The notes beneath the pieces are model-generated. The model ran no database searches. It was not told the origin of the DNA and saw only the letters and a program-made list of their open reading frames with translations. The position numbers and the translations under genes are program-made. DNA of 64,000 nt. It comes from Tyto alba (Eukaryota; Chordata; Aves; Strigiformes; Tytonidae). Of the stretch, positions 49,561 to 60,700 are shown one piece after another; positions within the stretch are counted from its first letter, which is position 1; each line of letters opens with the position of its first letter. The DNA lies in contig NW_024881324.1 in assembly GCF_018691265.1 (NCBI RefSeq), positions 7,443,730-7,507,729 on the forward strand. The letters run 5' to 3'.

Positions 49561-50539
49561 GGAACACAGTTTCAATGTTTTCTTCACAACCAGGAAAGGA
49601 GGCCTCCTTAGTCTCCCCCGGTATTTCTAGCTGTGTCATCTCATCCAAAGCACATGGGAGGTCAGTGAGAGGCTTTCTGTTAGTGTCAGTGGGATCTTGA
49701 GCAGTAGGCTTCTGGTCAAATGCTTGACATTGATTTCACCTGTACAAAAGCATATCTGCCTAAAAGGCTATAGCTGCATTCAGGCTGTGTTGTGAATCCA
49801 CATCATTTTTAATTATATAAACTCCACACCTTCTCTTACAAGTTTTCAGATACATCAGGACACACTCCAAGACTCAACACTTGTGTTTCACAATGAATAT
49901 CCACCCACAGAAAGTGACTCAGCTAATCTCCAGTTTTCTTTTTGCAGCCAGGAGACCACAGGCAGTCACAGGCAAAAGTGGTCACGTTTTGAAAAGTGTT
50001 GTAACTGAGATTAGTTATGTCAATAACCCATGGCTGTATTACAGAAAAAAATAATCTAGAGTCTGTGTAGAGAAGCTTTTTGGAAAATAGCTACTGATTT
50101 TGGTGCCTAAGTGGATACAAGCATCTGGTTTCCAGATGCTGAATACCTGTTCTCTTGCAATAAGATACCTCTAGAAGTTTCAGAGGATAAGCATTAAAAA
50201 AAAAAAAAAGGCACCCCAGAGTTTACCAGCCACTTGGCTGCAGACAAACTTTTCAGTCTTGAGACAATTGTGTAAGATGATGAAGCTGCAGGCAAAACTT
50301 CCAGGTTTTATCTCCAAATGCTGTATCATCTTTGCTGATGCTTGTGGACCTGCTGCTCATAGTGCCTGCACAGCCAACAGTAACTGAGCATGACGTTAAC
50401 TCTCAAGTCTGTGGCAACCACATTCCTGCCTACAACTGAAGTCGGTTGCACACACTCATGCATAAGCCTACTACTTGGGTATTAATTGAGTAAGCTTTCA
50501 AAAATAGTTTAAGCAAATTAGTTCCTGACACATTGCACA
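49561..50539. other. Non-coding stretch, no gene recognised
   Basis: No ORF of note and no recognised repeat; A14 at 50196-50209. Confidence 0.6.
50196..50209 (+). repeat. A14 homopolymer
   Basis: Fourteen consecutive A. Confidence 0.95.
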
Positions 50540-50740
50540 TCTTGAGCTTTCCATTTGTGGCCTTTCATTCATAAGCGATCATCCACAGAGTGAAAAGAAG
50601 CACACTTCACTCTAATTAGGGAGGAGCTAATTATCCTCCATCAATTAGGTTCTACAACACTTATCTGTAAACAGTTGCTGGAAAGGTACATAACAGATTA
50701 GTGACTGAAGACCTAATTAATAAGGAATAATGAGCTCCTT
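50540..50740. promoter_or_regulatory. Candidate regulatory cluster: three TAATTA-type sites in 40 bases
   Basis: CTAATTAG (50612-50619, an 8-bp palindrome), GCTAATTATCC (about 50627) and TCAATTAGG (about 50641) lie within 40 bases; CCTAATTAATAAGG follows at about 50711. Clustered homeodomain-type sites suggest an enhancer; conservation untested. Confidence 0.28.
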
Positions 50741-50744
50741 CCTG

Positions 50745-51589
50745 CACGAGATGGAGAAAATGTGCTCTCACTCCTTGAAAAAAAAACAAAAAAACCAAAA
50801 AAAAACCAGCAATAAGAGCCATAAAGCTGACCACAAATGCAGCAGGAGTCATTTCGTACGTAAGAGTTTTCTAATTTTCATATCCAATGTGCAACATGTG
50901 CTTTCCCAATTCTGCTGTACAATGCCAGGTCACTCTGCGTGCCACTGATGTGGTTGTGCCCGCCTGGCAAATACTCCCAGGGCTGCAAAGCCTCCCCCCA
51001 GGAGAGGAGCTGGGAATGCTTTTTGGTGAGCAAGGACTGTGAAAACACAGGGGCCTCGCACTCTCAATTCTGGGTCTTCCCTACCCCTTGTGCAGTGGGT
51101 TTCTTCTTGCTCTGTCTCAAAGGCACAGACACCAACTGACCATCACTGCATTTGTGAAGCTTTTCATGCACACATAATCCATCAGTACTGTGGTTTCCTC
51201 CTCTTCACTTCTCTGGGCTCAAAGGGCTTTCACCTCTTGGACGGTATTTTGAGACTTACCTTGCCTTCTGAGCCCTGTTTTACTGCCATATTTTGACTCT
51301 GTTTTTCTTAAAGCATGGTTTCCAGCACTCTCCTCCACCGAGGACTTAGCACTGCAGAGCTGAAAGAAGTACTTCTCTCCCACATCCTACCAGAAGTGCC
51401 TTTTTAAATGAAACTAACCATCCTACCAACAGCCTGAGGCCAGAGCAGACCAAGCCCTGTGCTACTTGGTCATATCATTATTTTTAGGCACGCAATTTGT
51501 TCATATACCAGTGAATTAGTGCCATAGGTAGATATACGACTTGAGAAGAAATATTTGAAGAAGTTGACTGAGACTGGCAGTGTGGTAGA
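50745..51589. other. Non-coding stretch, no gene recognised
   Basis: Chance ORFs only. A good minus-strand donor (AAG|GTAAGT) lies at about 51255-51263, but the upstream sequence on that strand has stops in all frames before a usable acceptor. The 3' continuation of the neighbouring LINE relic may reach into the last 150 bases. Confidence 0.5.
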
Positions 51590-52730
51590 GGTCACACTCT
51601 TCTCTGAATAGAGATACTTACAGACCCAATGGCCCATCACTTCTCCTCTACCATGCTTTGCTACTTGCTTATAAGACAGTCTCCAGAGTCTTACTCAAAC
51701 CAAGATGTGCCACACTCACTGCTCTCCCCTTACCTCTCTGGATGACTGTCCCATCAGAGATGGGAATTGGACTGGTTCAACACAACTTGGTCGTGAAAAA
51801 AACATGTTGATTGTGTTTTTAATAACATTTTAAATCCTCTTGGCACTCAAGGAGTATTAAATAATTTGTTCATGTATCTTTCCAGGCTTCGGTGTTAGGC
51901 AACCTGGTTAAACATTTCCAGGCTCTTCTTTCCCCACTTTTTAGAGATAGGAATCATTCTGGTTTGCCTTCAGACCTCTGAGATCTCTGAAGTTAATTTC
52001 TTCTTTGCTTTGTTCTGCTGATCCAAATATACTCGGCTTCTCTAAGTTTTAATTGATTTTGACCAGATGTTTTCTTCACAACTGAAGTGAAGAAAATGTT
52101 CAATTTTCCAGCCCTTATACCCCATCTGCAATTTTTACTTCTTTTCATTTAAAATTTATATTTTCCTCTATCTAATTATAGTAAGGTATCATTTTAAATT
52201 TTTTCCTGGTTGGTTTTGCACATTATTTTTTTTCTGACTGCACCTCAGCATGTTTATACTGCTTTGTTGCAGTCACTGTCAGTTACGAGTCCCTGTTTCT
52301 ACCTACCACATAAGTCCTTTTGATTTCTAGGTCTTGGCTCCTGGTGTGGTCGGATGCTGGTCTGCTGCTCAGTTTCCTCTTTCTTTCACATCAGGATAAC
52401 TTACCATTCTGCTTTTGTTAACGGCAGTTTCAGTAACTGACAGTTCATTTATCTTCAGGATCATCTTCCCAGAAGACACACATTTCCCCTTTTCCCAGGC
52501 TTGTTGACGTCTGCTTTTTGAAGTTCATTACCCTTTTTCTGCTCCTTTCACTCCTTTCTTTCCTCAGAACAGCAATTCTGTTGTTTCATGGTTGCTTTCA
52601 CTCAGATTGCCTTTTACCTCTGGTTTATCTCCATCCATTACTCTCTTACTGAGTCAAATCTTAAAACAGACTCTGCTCAGATTTTTGATACTATAAACCC
52701 TGAGCTTGAATTAACAGAGAAGATGAATAG
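51590..52730 (-). pseudogene. Fossil CR1/L3-clade LINE ORF2 (endonuclease end and start of reverse transcriptase)
   Basis: Read on the minus strand, decayed blocks occur in the ORF2 order of CR1-clade LINEs. First is the endonuclease C-terminus, GNLSESNHETTELLF (about 52625-52565; family pattern GSLG-SDHEM-EF). Next is NFKKADVNK across one lost base (about 52525-52495; family 'DFRRADF'). The first RT block follows at about 51990-51945, decayed from 'W-A-VIPI-KKG'. A block near 51815-51760 corresponds to 'QHGF---KSCLTNL', and GRAVSVAHLGLSKTLETVL (about 51725-51670) to 'GRAVDVVYLDFSKAFDTV'. The distances between blocks are close to those of an intact element, so the copy is collinear with few large indels, but it has many stops and frameshifts. 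The YADD core and 3' end are not recognisable. It encodes nothing now. Confidence 0.7.
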
Positions 52731-52734
52731 ACAT

Positions 52735-53650
52735 GCATGGAAGTGATGGTCTGATGTTTTGGCACCAAGGTGTCTCGACAAGATCCCTCTCTTACCCTTC
52801 ATCCAATGAAAGAAACACATCAGGTTATAATAAATCCAAACCCTGGATTCCTTTAAAAATTCTTACCTCTATCACTATTTACTTAAAAATATCATGAAAT
52901 AGGTATTCTACAGATCACTTAGTTATCAGTCAAACAAAAATACTACAAGTGCCCTGTGAAATTTGTTCTAACCCACATCAAAATAAGTCCAACTTTGAAG
53001 CTTTTGAAAAGTTAGGAAAAGAAATTGTTCCTGAGGAATCATTGGCTGAAGTTACATAGAAGCAAAATGCAGCAAAACAGCAACCAAAAAAAAAAAAAAA
53101 AAAAGAAAATGAAAAAAAAAAAAAAAAAAAAAGGAACCACTAAGAAGAATTTAAAACCCCAGAAAATGCCCTGTTAGTAGCTGCCCTCTGCTGTTAGTTC
53201 AGGAATCTCCATGAATGATCACAACAGTACAGACAGACAAATGTTTTATAAGAGAGACCCAGACCCAGGCTGCTTTAGGCTTAACACCAAGCAGATTTTG
53301 TATGAGATGAGGTGCCAGAAAACCAAGGCACGATCTGGCTGGGAGGGGAACAGCAGTGGAAGGGCCAGGCTACCCCTGCCCCTTCCTCCAGCGAATACAG
53401 TTGTTACACACATCAACACTGCTCCTGAAGTGTAACTCTGCGCACCCAGGAACGGGCAGAACTGAGGGATGAACAATGATTTAATGCACACAAAACCCGG
53501 ATATACCAAAGCTTCAGGATGGTTTTTGAGGAAGGAACGTATGACAGAGCAGTGCCCGTTTTCTGGAAACATTGGAAAGACCAATTTTAGAAAGCAGCAG
53601 AGAAAATGGAAAGAAAATTTATTGCTTCTGTACATAGCGATCCATTCCTT
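52735..53650. other. Non-coding stretch with double A tract
   Basis: Contains A19 and A21 separated by GAAAATG (53086-53132). The 129-codon minus ORF (53246-53635) has no domain. Endonuclease N-terminal remnants of the adjacent LINE may lie just above 52730 but cannot be read. Confidence 0.5.
53086..53132 (+). repeat. Double A tract (A19, GAAAATG, A21)
   Basis: Two long A runs separated by seven bases. Confidence 0.95.
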
Positions 53651-53654
53651 CTGC

Positions 53655-54365
53655 TCAGCATGAGTAAGGCCTCAGCTGGAATATGGTCTTCTGTTTGGGG
53701 CATCCCATTTTAAGGAAGATAGGGACTAATAGGAAAATATTTAGCAGAGAGCCACAAGAACAGAGGTCTTGAAGGAATCACTTGTGGCAAAAATCAGGTT
53801 AAATAATGTTAATTTATTCAGACGAGAGAGAGCTGAGAGAAGTAATGGAAAGAGTTTAAGAATTAAAATATTTTTATCCAATAAAATCTGTTTTTCACGC
53901 TGAAGACACAGAACAGATGTCCTGCAGCACCATGTTAGTGAGGAAAAAAATCAAGTTAAACAGGAATGGGATTAGTCTGATTAAACACAGGTGTCTACAC
54001 TGTAGGAATCTTCAGCTGAAGAAGTCAACATCAGCAAAGGTTAAGGTGAGATTAATTTTGTCCTCAGCAGATGACTCCAGACAAATTCAGCTCCACTGAA
54101 CACAGAGACTAGATACCCACTGAACATCACAGCAGCCAAGGCTGCTAGGCCAGAAGAACAAGGGAGAAGCTGGAAGAGATGACTCCCAGCTTTATAATGA
54201 GGGCAGCTAGCACAGGAGCAGAGAGCCAAGGCAAAGCGGTGGGAGCTTCACCCCTTCTAAGGGCACTCAGTCAAGCCCATGGCAGCAAAGGTTTCAGGAG
54301 CTGGACCCTTCTTTGGGGAAGCAGAGTGGAGCAGGTGAACCAGTGAGGTCCTTTCCAGACCTCCC
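53655..54365 (+). repeat. CR1-clade LINE 3' relic
   Basis: AAGGCCTCAGCTGGAATATG, then CTGTTTGGGGCATCCCATTT, TTAAGGAAGATAGGGAC and GAGAGCCACAAGAA follow the 3' ORF2 end of CR1-like LINEs ('gaggcctcagctggagtactgtg ... ttttgggcaccacacttcaagaaagatgtgg ... agagccacaaaaatg'). GAGGTCCTTTCCAGACCT (54345-54362) parallels the 'gaggtcccttccaaccc' string just before the CR1 3' terminal repeat. The middle is poorly conserved and the octamer tail is lost. It lies on the opposite strand to the ORF2 fossil, so the two are separate insertions. Confidence 0.55.
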
Positions 54366-54600
54366 CTCTCACGTTGCAACCAACATCCAGGGGCGGTCAC
54401 TTAAGGTGCAAGGTCTGTATTCTCTCCTCCATATGACACAGCTAAGCTGCTCCTTTGAAAAGTTGCTCGCATTTGTTCACTGTTGGTGATCACCGCAGCA
54501 AAATTGTTGTTCCACAGACTCACAGACCCACGCAAAATAGGGGTGGCTTTGCCAAGGATATAATAACCTATATTTATCACCTTTGGTGTACCAAGCATAC
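54366..54600. other. Non-coding stretch, no gene recognised
   Basis: No feature recognised. On the minus strand this would be the sequence downstream of the candidate terminal exon next to it. Confidence 0.55.
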
Positions 54601-54606
54601 TTTAAT
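54601..54606 (-). terminator. ATTAAA polyadenylation-type hexamer
   Basis: ATTAAA on the minus strand, 22 bases after the stop codon of the candidate small ORF, with G/T-containing sequence downstream. Meaningful only if that ORF is real. Confidence 0.2.
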
Positions 54607-54628
54607 AGCACTGCAAGCAAGCAGCAAC

Positions 54629-54780
54629 TCACAGTGCCAGCAGCAATAGCAAAATCAAGTTGAAATAAAGTTTGTGATGAGCTTGAGTTGCAGTTGAAGA
54701 ACCAGAGGAGGTAGCCTGCCGTTGCTGGTCAGAGGACATGGTGGCAGGTAGCAGGACAGCCAAAGAGAGATAGAGGATGC
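54629..54780 (-). other. Speculative terminal exon of a tiny secreted/GPI-anchored or tail-anchored protein
   Basis: On the minus strand an acceptor-type TTAGCACAG precedes an exon that opens with hydrophobic ILYLSLAVLLPAT, continues with a short Ser/Thr/Gln-rich stretch (MSSDQQRQATSSGSSTATQ) and HHK, and ends in a hydrophobic run (LYFNLILLLLLAL) directly at the stop. That layout, a signal-peptide end, a very short hydroxyl-rich mature part, a small-residue cleavage site and a C-terminal hydrophobic signal, is the one seen in CD52- and CD24-like GPI-anchored peptides. Alternatively the in-frame ATG at 54739-54737 (context GCCACCATGT, near-ideal Kozak) starts a 36-residue tail-anchored microprotein. 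No homology is claimed. The surrounding 177-codon ORF (54629-55162) is otherwise unremarkable, so chance is the main rival. Confidence 0.2.
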
Positions 54781-57700
54781 CTGTGCTAACTAACAGTCCC
54801 TTTAAAGCAGTATTTTTGGAACAAAGCCTTGATTGGCAACAATCTGAGACAGGCTGTATCTCATCTGATCTGTGCAGAGAAATACCAGTGGAAAGCAGGA
54901 GGGGAAAGTCTTCCTTGTCTACAGTTCTGCATCTCCACCGACTGCTGCTGCAGGCAACCATGAAAAAGTCATGACATTTGCTTGTGTCAGCCCCAGCATG
55001 CACCAAAAAGGGGCTAGTGAGAAAACAGCAGGAGGGATGCCCAAAAGAGAATGAGGGAAGTCTGGATTTACAGAGACCATTTACATTCCAGCCAGAGACC
55101 AGCATTTTGATGATGTCCAGTGTGACAGGGACGGAGTGAGTAAGACTTCTTGGGATTCTCATTCAACTGTGCATCTAGCAAAAGTATGATTGGACTCAAG
55201 ATACTTTTACACCAAAAAACCTCCCCTGTGTGTCAAGGTGCAGTTGAAGACATCATTTCTCAAGTATCTTAGTGATAAACTAATACAAGTAAGCATAATT
55301 CACTATGAATAGTTACATATTTAATAAGAATGTGTACAATATTTAGCTATAATATAAATAAGATAAAATAAGACTTGGGTGAGAATATGTTTTAAAGGGC
55401 TGTTATTAACTCTGCAACAGGAAGCCCTGGAATACAGACATTTTATCAACCAGCCCTGAACTGCCTGCTCAGGTAGATCCTGCAGACATTAAACTCTAAG
55501 AAAGCCATTTTGAGTAGGACAACAATAACCCTAAATAAACTGATACTCCAAGTCTCTAGTGTATTTGAGCCAAATCACTGTTGCAGATCAAATCCATGAC
55601 ACTTGTGGGACCAATCATGGAAAAGACAAAACTAACCCCAAGGCACAGCTGAATGGTACCAAGGCTGAAAGAATTGCCTCTCTAGACCCAGACACTTGAC
55701 ACACCCACGCCCCCAGGTGCTGTGCAATGCCAAGCCACCACCACAGAGCCCCTCTGCCATCACAGCTGCAGAAGAGCCAGGACCATGCTCATGGGCCCAC
55801 CAGCCACTTACACCAGTGTCCCGGCCACTTCTGCAAGCATCCATGGATTGGGGGAGATTCAAGAAACATAGCTCTGATTTTATGGTTTTCTAAACAAATG
55901 TTGAACTCAAACATATTTAATCCACCCATGGTTAAAATCTGGCTTGTCAAACAATTTCCAACAGGCCAGGCCAGCTCTTTTCTCACCTAGCCAGTTGTCT
56001 GACAGTGCCCAGAAGTGCCACTTCCTTAGGGCAGAAAGCAGGGACTCCAGGTAACACTGCTGAGATGGTTAGGATTACCATGTCAAGAATTTGTCCCTCT
56101 ACCTGCCATAAGAGCTACCAGACAAACCTGATGGCAAACCACCATGGCTTTCCACCTCAAGGGCACTGGAAGAAAAAGGGGGACTTCAAGGGGGGGGGGG
56201 GGGGGGAAAAAAAAAAAAAAAAAAAATCATTCTCTTTTGTATGAAAGAGAACATGCCTTCATACACATAAAGCTTCAGGGAAGAGTGACAAAATATTATT
56301 GTCCAGATAGAAGCCCTGATTCTTTTAAAAATACCTGCAAGGCATCATGATCCAGTGAAGAGAGGAAAAGCAGTCTCTTGCCACCAAGTCAAACCGAAAA
56401 TTGAAGCTGTGCAAACATGGCTGCCAATGCCTCTGGCTGCTCTTCTTACCCTAGGAATACTCCAGCTGGGAATAATTTTGTTGAAAAGTTAAAACACAAC
56501 ACTATCACGACTGTTTTCTTTCTGTGTATATCCACAACTAGAAGTCATGGCCTCCAGAGGAGAAGGTTGCCCTCAGTTAAACCCCAGTGGCTGAACATGA
56601 GAAAAAGCTACGTACTTTTAAATCAAACTCTCTGCCTGAGGAGCTCCAGCCCAAATGTCTGATAAAGTTTCTGCCAGTTGCCTCTTAAGCTTGTGATTTT
56701 TCCTTTCTTAGGATCCAATACTCAGCCTGGGGGCTTTAGGTTTAATACAAACTTCAGCAATCTCACTTAGGTGTCTTGTCCTACTTATACCTTCTGACAT
56801 CCTATCAAGACAAAGCCAGGCTATTTTTATTTATTTTTTTATCCATCCATTTAATTCAAACCATGTCAGAGGATTATAGTTTACCTGTGTACACCCAAAC
56901 TCCAAAGGACACTCAGTTTTCTGCCTACCATGCAAGTAAAACAAAGCATTTTCTCAGATGGTTTTGGTTAGTTTTACATGGAGTTTTGACGTCCTGATTT
57001 TGGTTCTCGTGCAGTTGGCTATGAAGCCGATTTGAACGTTTGCCATGCACATAGTTCCTTGCATGAGGAAAATCTGTGGATGGAAGTTTGTACCTAAAAT
57101 AATAATTCTCTTTTTTGTCCTCTCTGCCTCAAATGTAACTTCACTGGAGTCAACTTCATATTTGGTTTTTCAGATCCTTGAAGTCAGTTGGTCATTCTGA
57201 TGTCCTCCGATGTATCAGGAGGTGGAGGGAAAGGTGTAGAGGGCAAGAGCTTGAATGTGACCTCTGCTAGGGTCTGCTCCCAGCCCTTATTCTAGAAAAA
57301 CGTTAAAGAGTAACACAGAACAGCTCTGGAAATGTAGAGCACCCGAATCCTTTGATAGTTGCCAGGAAGCTATTGAAAACATTGAGGTTTGATATCACCA
57401 GCTTCTAAGACCTGTGAACCATCACCTAATAAATCTGGGGTATGTGCTACTACGCTTGATATGCCCTAAGCCTATGGCTTTGTTACACCATGATTTTGGG
57501 AAAGACAACATATCTTGATTTGGCAACTCAAAATGATGGATAATTCACCATGTTTCCCAAGCAAACTGTTCCAAGGATTAAACACATTCCTTGTTACAAA
57601 TTGTGTCTGGTTTCTAGTCTGGACATGCAACGTGGGCGTGCAACAGCGTGGGTTTTGGATAATGCTCCATGACAAATAGTGTTTTACACTCATACCTTGC

Positions 57701-60700
57701 CATTATTAAACCTGTTGGGTGGTGCATGCCCAGGGTTTGGTAGTCATGGGCTAAATTTCTCTGGACTATCTCAGGGACAAGTCAAAGTGTAAAATCCTTC
57801 CTGCACAGCGACTCTTGGTCTTCAGGTGTGACCAATGACAGTTCCACTGATGCAGAGCATACACTCATCTAGCCTACAGCACCCAAAGTTGTACACTGCT
57901 CCAGAATTAAAGCCCACGTTTCACACAGCTGCACTCCTGATGGAAGAAGAAAAGGAGATTCTGGCCATCAAGAGTTGGCCAGGCCCCAGATTTCTGCTTC
58001 CCCCACACTGCACCCTCCACAGCCACAAGCTCAAAAGCTTGCAGGAGCATCTCTCATGCTTCCTACTGGGGACAAATCAGGGCAAAACAAGGTTTCATCA
58101 AACCCAGATGGGCTTTATTAGTTACATAGCACCATGGTATGTGCCATGGAAGGATAAGGTCAGGAGTGGAAAGGCCACATATCCCACCGTGTAGCAGGGT
58201 GGGAAAGCTATTCCCTTTGTGGAAGTGCACTGCTCTTTGGAGAGCACTCTGCTTTTTGTGCACCTTTTACCATCCGAGCCATGTGCAAACCTCCAAGAGC
58301 TTTTTTGACTTTGCCTCTGTCCGATTTTGTACCTCCCCAGTGTCCAAAGAGGGTAACAAACCTATCACGGCAAAGACAGATTCACCTTCAAAGGGAAGAA
58401 AGTATTACACCCCCATCTCCTCATGAGGCTGGTTGACACATGAGCAGCCCCAACTCACCACTCCTGTCCCCACCTGAGTGCACTGTCAGCTCCCCTAGGT
58501 CCCATACACATCACCGTTGTTTGTCCAAACAAGCCTCCAGACTCCAGTGAAGGGGACCATCATCTCCAAATCCCTGGTAATAGTCTTCAGAACATTATAG
58601 ATGGATAAACAGTCACCACATTTTTACGACCATTGCACACTTGTTCTCTTTTTAACAAGAGATCATTAACCTCACTTTAAAAATACACAGGTTGGAGGGC
58701 AGTAGTTTGATTATTATATTCCTGTTTGGCTACACGCACTGTCCTTCGTGCCAGCAGTTTACATCCTATCAAGGATTTAAGCTCTTCTGGGATTAGGGGA
58801 AGGCTTTCATGATGGCTGAAAGCAAGGGTCACTCCAAGTAATTACTACAGCTGCCCCCAAGGACAGAAGCAGCAGAAATGATTTATCGCTGTTGGCACCA
58901 CGGCTCCCTGAGGTGCCAGGGAACAAAAAGGACTGAAGCAGTGGTAATGGGATACCTGCAATATTTCTAGGCGTCTTTCTTTCAACAGCTAAAGCCCTTG
59001 TAGTGGGGGTTCCCTGCAAAGCTGCAGGCTGGGAGGAAGGCACAGGCAAAGGGGGTATAAGTAAAAGCCATTTTGTAATACTCCATCACTCCTTTTGAAA
59101 GCCACTGTTTGGAGGTGGAGGGGAGAAGCCTTCTACGTGCTAACAGGATGGAAAGGCATTAGCTGTTGCCAAGGGTAGAGGCACAAGAGAGGCTTGCATA
59201 CCCGTAACATACTTGTACTGGAATGAACAGGCCACAGGAGTAGCACACACAAAGAAGCTCCAGTAAACTTTCCAAAAATATTTCCAAGATACAAATATGC
59301 TCTTCATCATGTTATTATTTCAGTAGTAGTAAATGGACTCTGAAGTTAAGGAGAAATCTCGACCTAATCAAAATCCATAAGAGCTTCTCCCTTACGGTTT
59401 CTGTAGAAAATCTTAATGTTTCTGCCTGGAAGCTTGAAAAGAGTTCCATTTTAAAAGCTAAGATGAACTGCAATACTATTAATTTCCTAGAGCTGAGAGG
59501 GCCAAGAAACCTCTGATCCCAGGAATCCAATCTCAAACAATCAATGATGCCCTATTTGTCTGCCTTGTTGGGTCTTCCCTACATCTCACCTCTCCATGGC
59601 AAAAAGAATCTTACAGGTCATGTTCCATCATCAGGTGAGCCTGAAGTGCTTGAAAGTTCTAAAATAAAGGTCTTTTTTCCCTTTTTAATGGGATCACTCC
59701 AGTTTACTCGAAATATTTATCAGGGGCTTCTCACAGTGTCTGTGCAGGTATTACAAGGGCATTATTAAAAGGAAGCCAGCAACCACAGGCAGAGCAAACC
59801 TGCTCCGACCTGGAGCACTAATGCTACAGGGGGGAAAAAGGCAGCTCTAATTTTGTCTCTACTTTGGGAAATAACCTTATTCAATGACAAATATGCTTCA
59901 TGACTAATTACCCACCGAAATCTGTTTTGGAGCACCAGAGATTCCCATGGTTGTTTTGTGGGAGATACAGAAAACAGACTATGACATTTCAGGATTATTT
60001 CCCTGCTGTTTAACTTTACAAGTTTAGCGGCCCCATTTGCAGCCCGACACTACAATCAGGCATTTTTTGACATTTTTAGTTACCCTTGACAGTCACTAGA
60101 TGGCAGCAAGAAACTACACTTGGCATCCTGATGAGCCTTTCCCACCTGCGGGTCTTCAGCTTCCCCCTGCCCCGGGGCAGGGTCATTTTTTTTTGCTCAG
60201 GGGTATCAATCCCTTTTATTTGGGAGACCTGTCCCTTGGGGTACAGCTTGCAGCCCATCATAGTCCAGCGCCCTTACAAAACCAATAGCATCCTTCATGC
60301 ACATTAAAATCAAATAGATTGAGCCCAAAACCTCCCAAGAGTCACAACAAAGGCTAGTGCTACTTCAACTAATTGGAGGGCTGTTTCCATTTCAAAAATA
60401 CTCTTTTTGCCCTTTTTATCCCCCCTGCCCCACATCACTTCTTGCTTTCCCAACAGTGAATGGCATATATCCATTTGGTGAAGAGGGATCTGACTGGAGG
60501 AGCCCTCAGCCACCTGCATCTCCAGCCCAACCTGAATCAGACCTCCAGCAGGAAACACTTCCTCATGGCATCTTTCCACTGCCAGCCCCTGGTTTCTTTA
60601 GTAGATACTTCTCAAACTGTGTAGAAACAGCAGGGGTCATACACACTTGGTGCAAGACATCAGTGCTCCGCTCTGCTTTCTGTAAACCTTCTTCAGTTAC

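Noticed and set aside
54784..55162. N-terminal part of the 177-codon minus ORF
   Set aside because: No signal peptide, domain or upstream promoter signal. Only the last 150 bases show a coherent layout, and these are treated separately.
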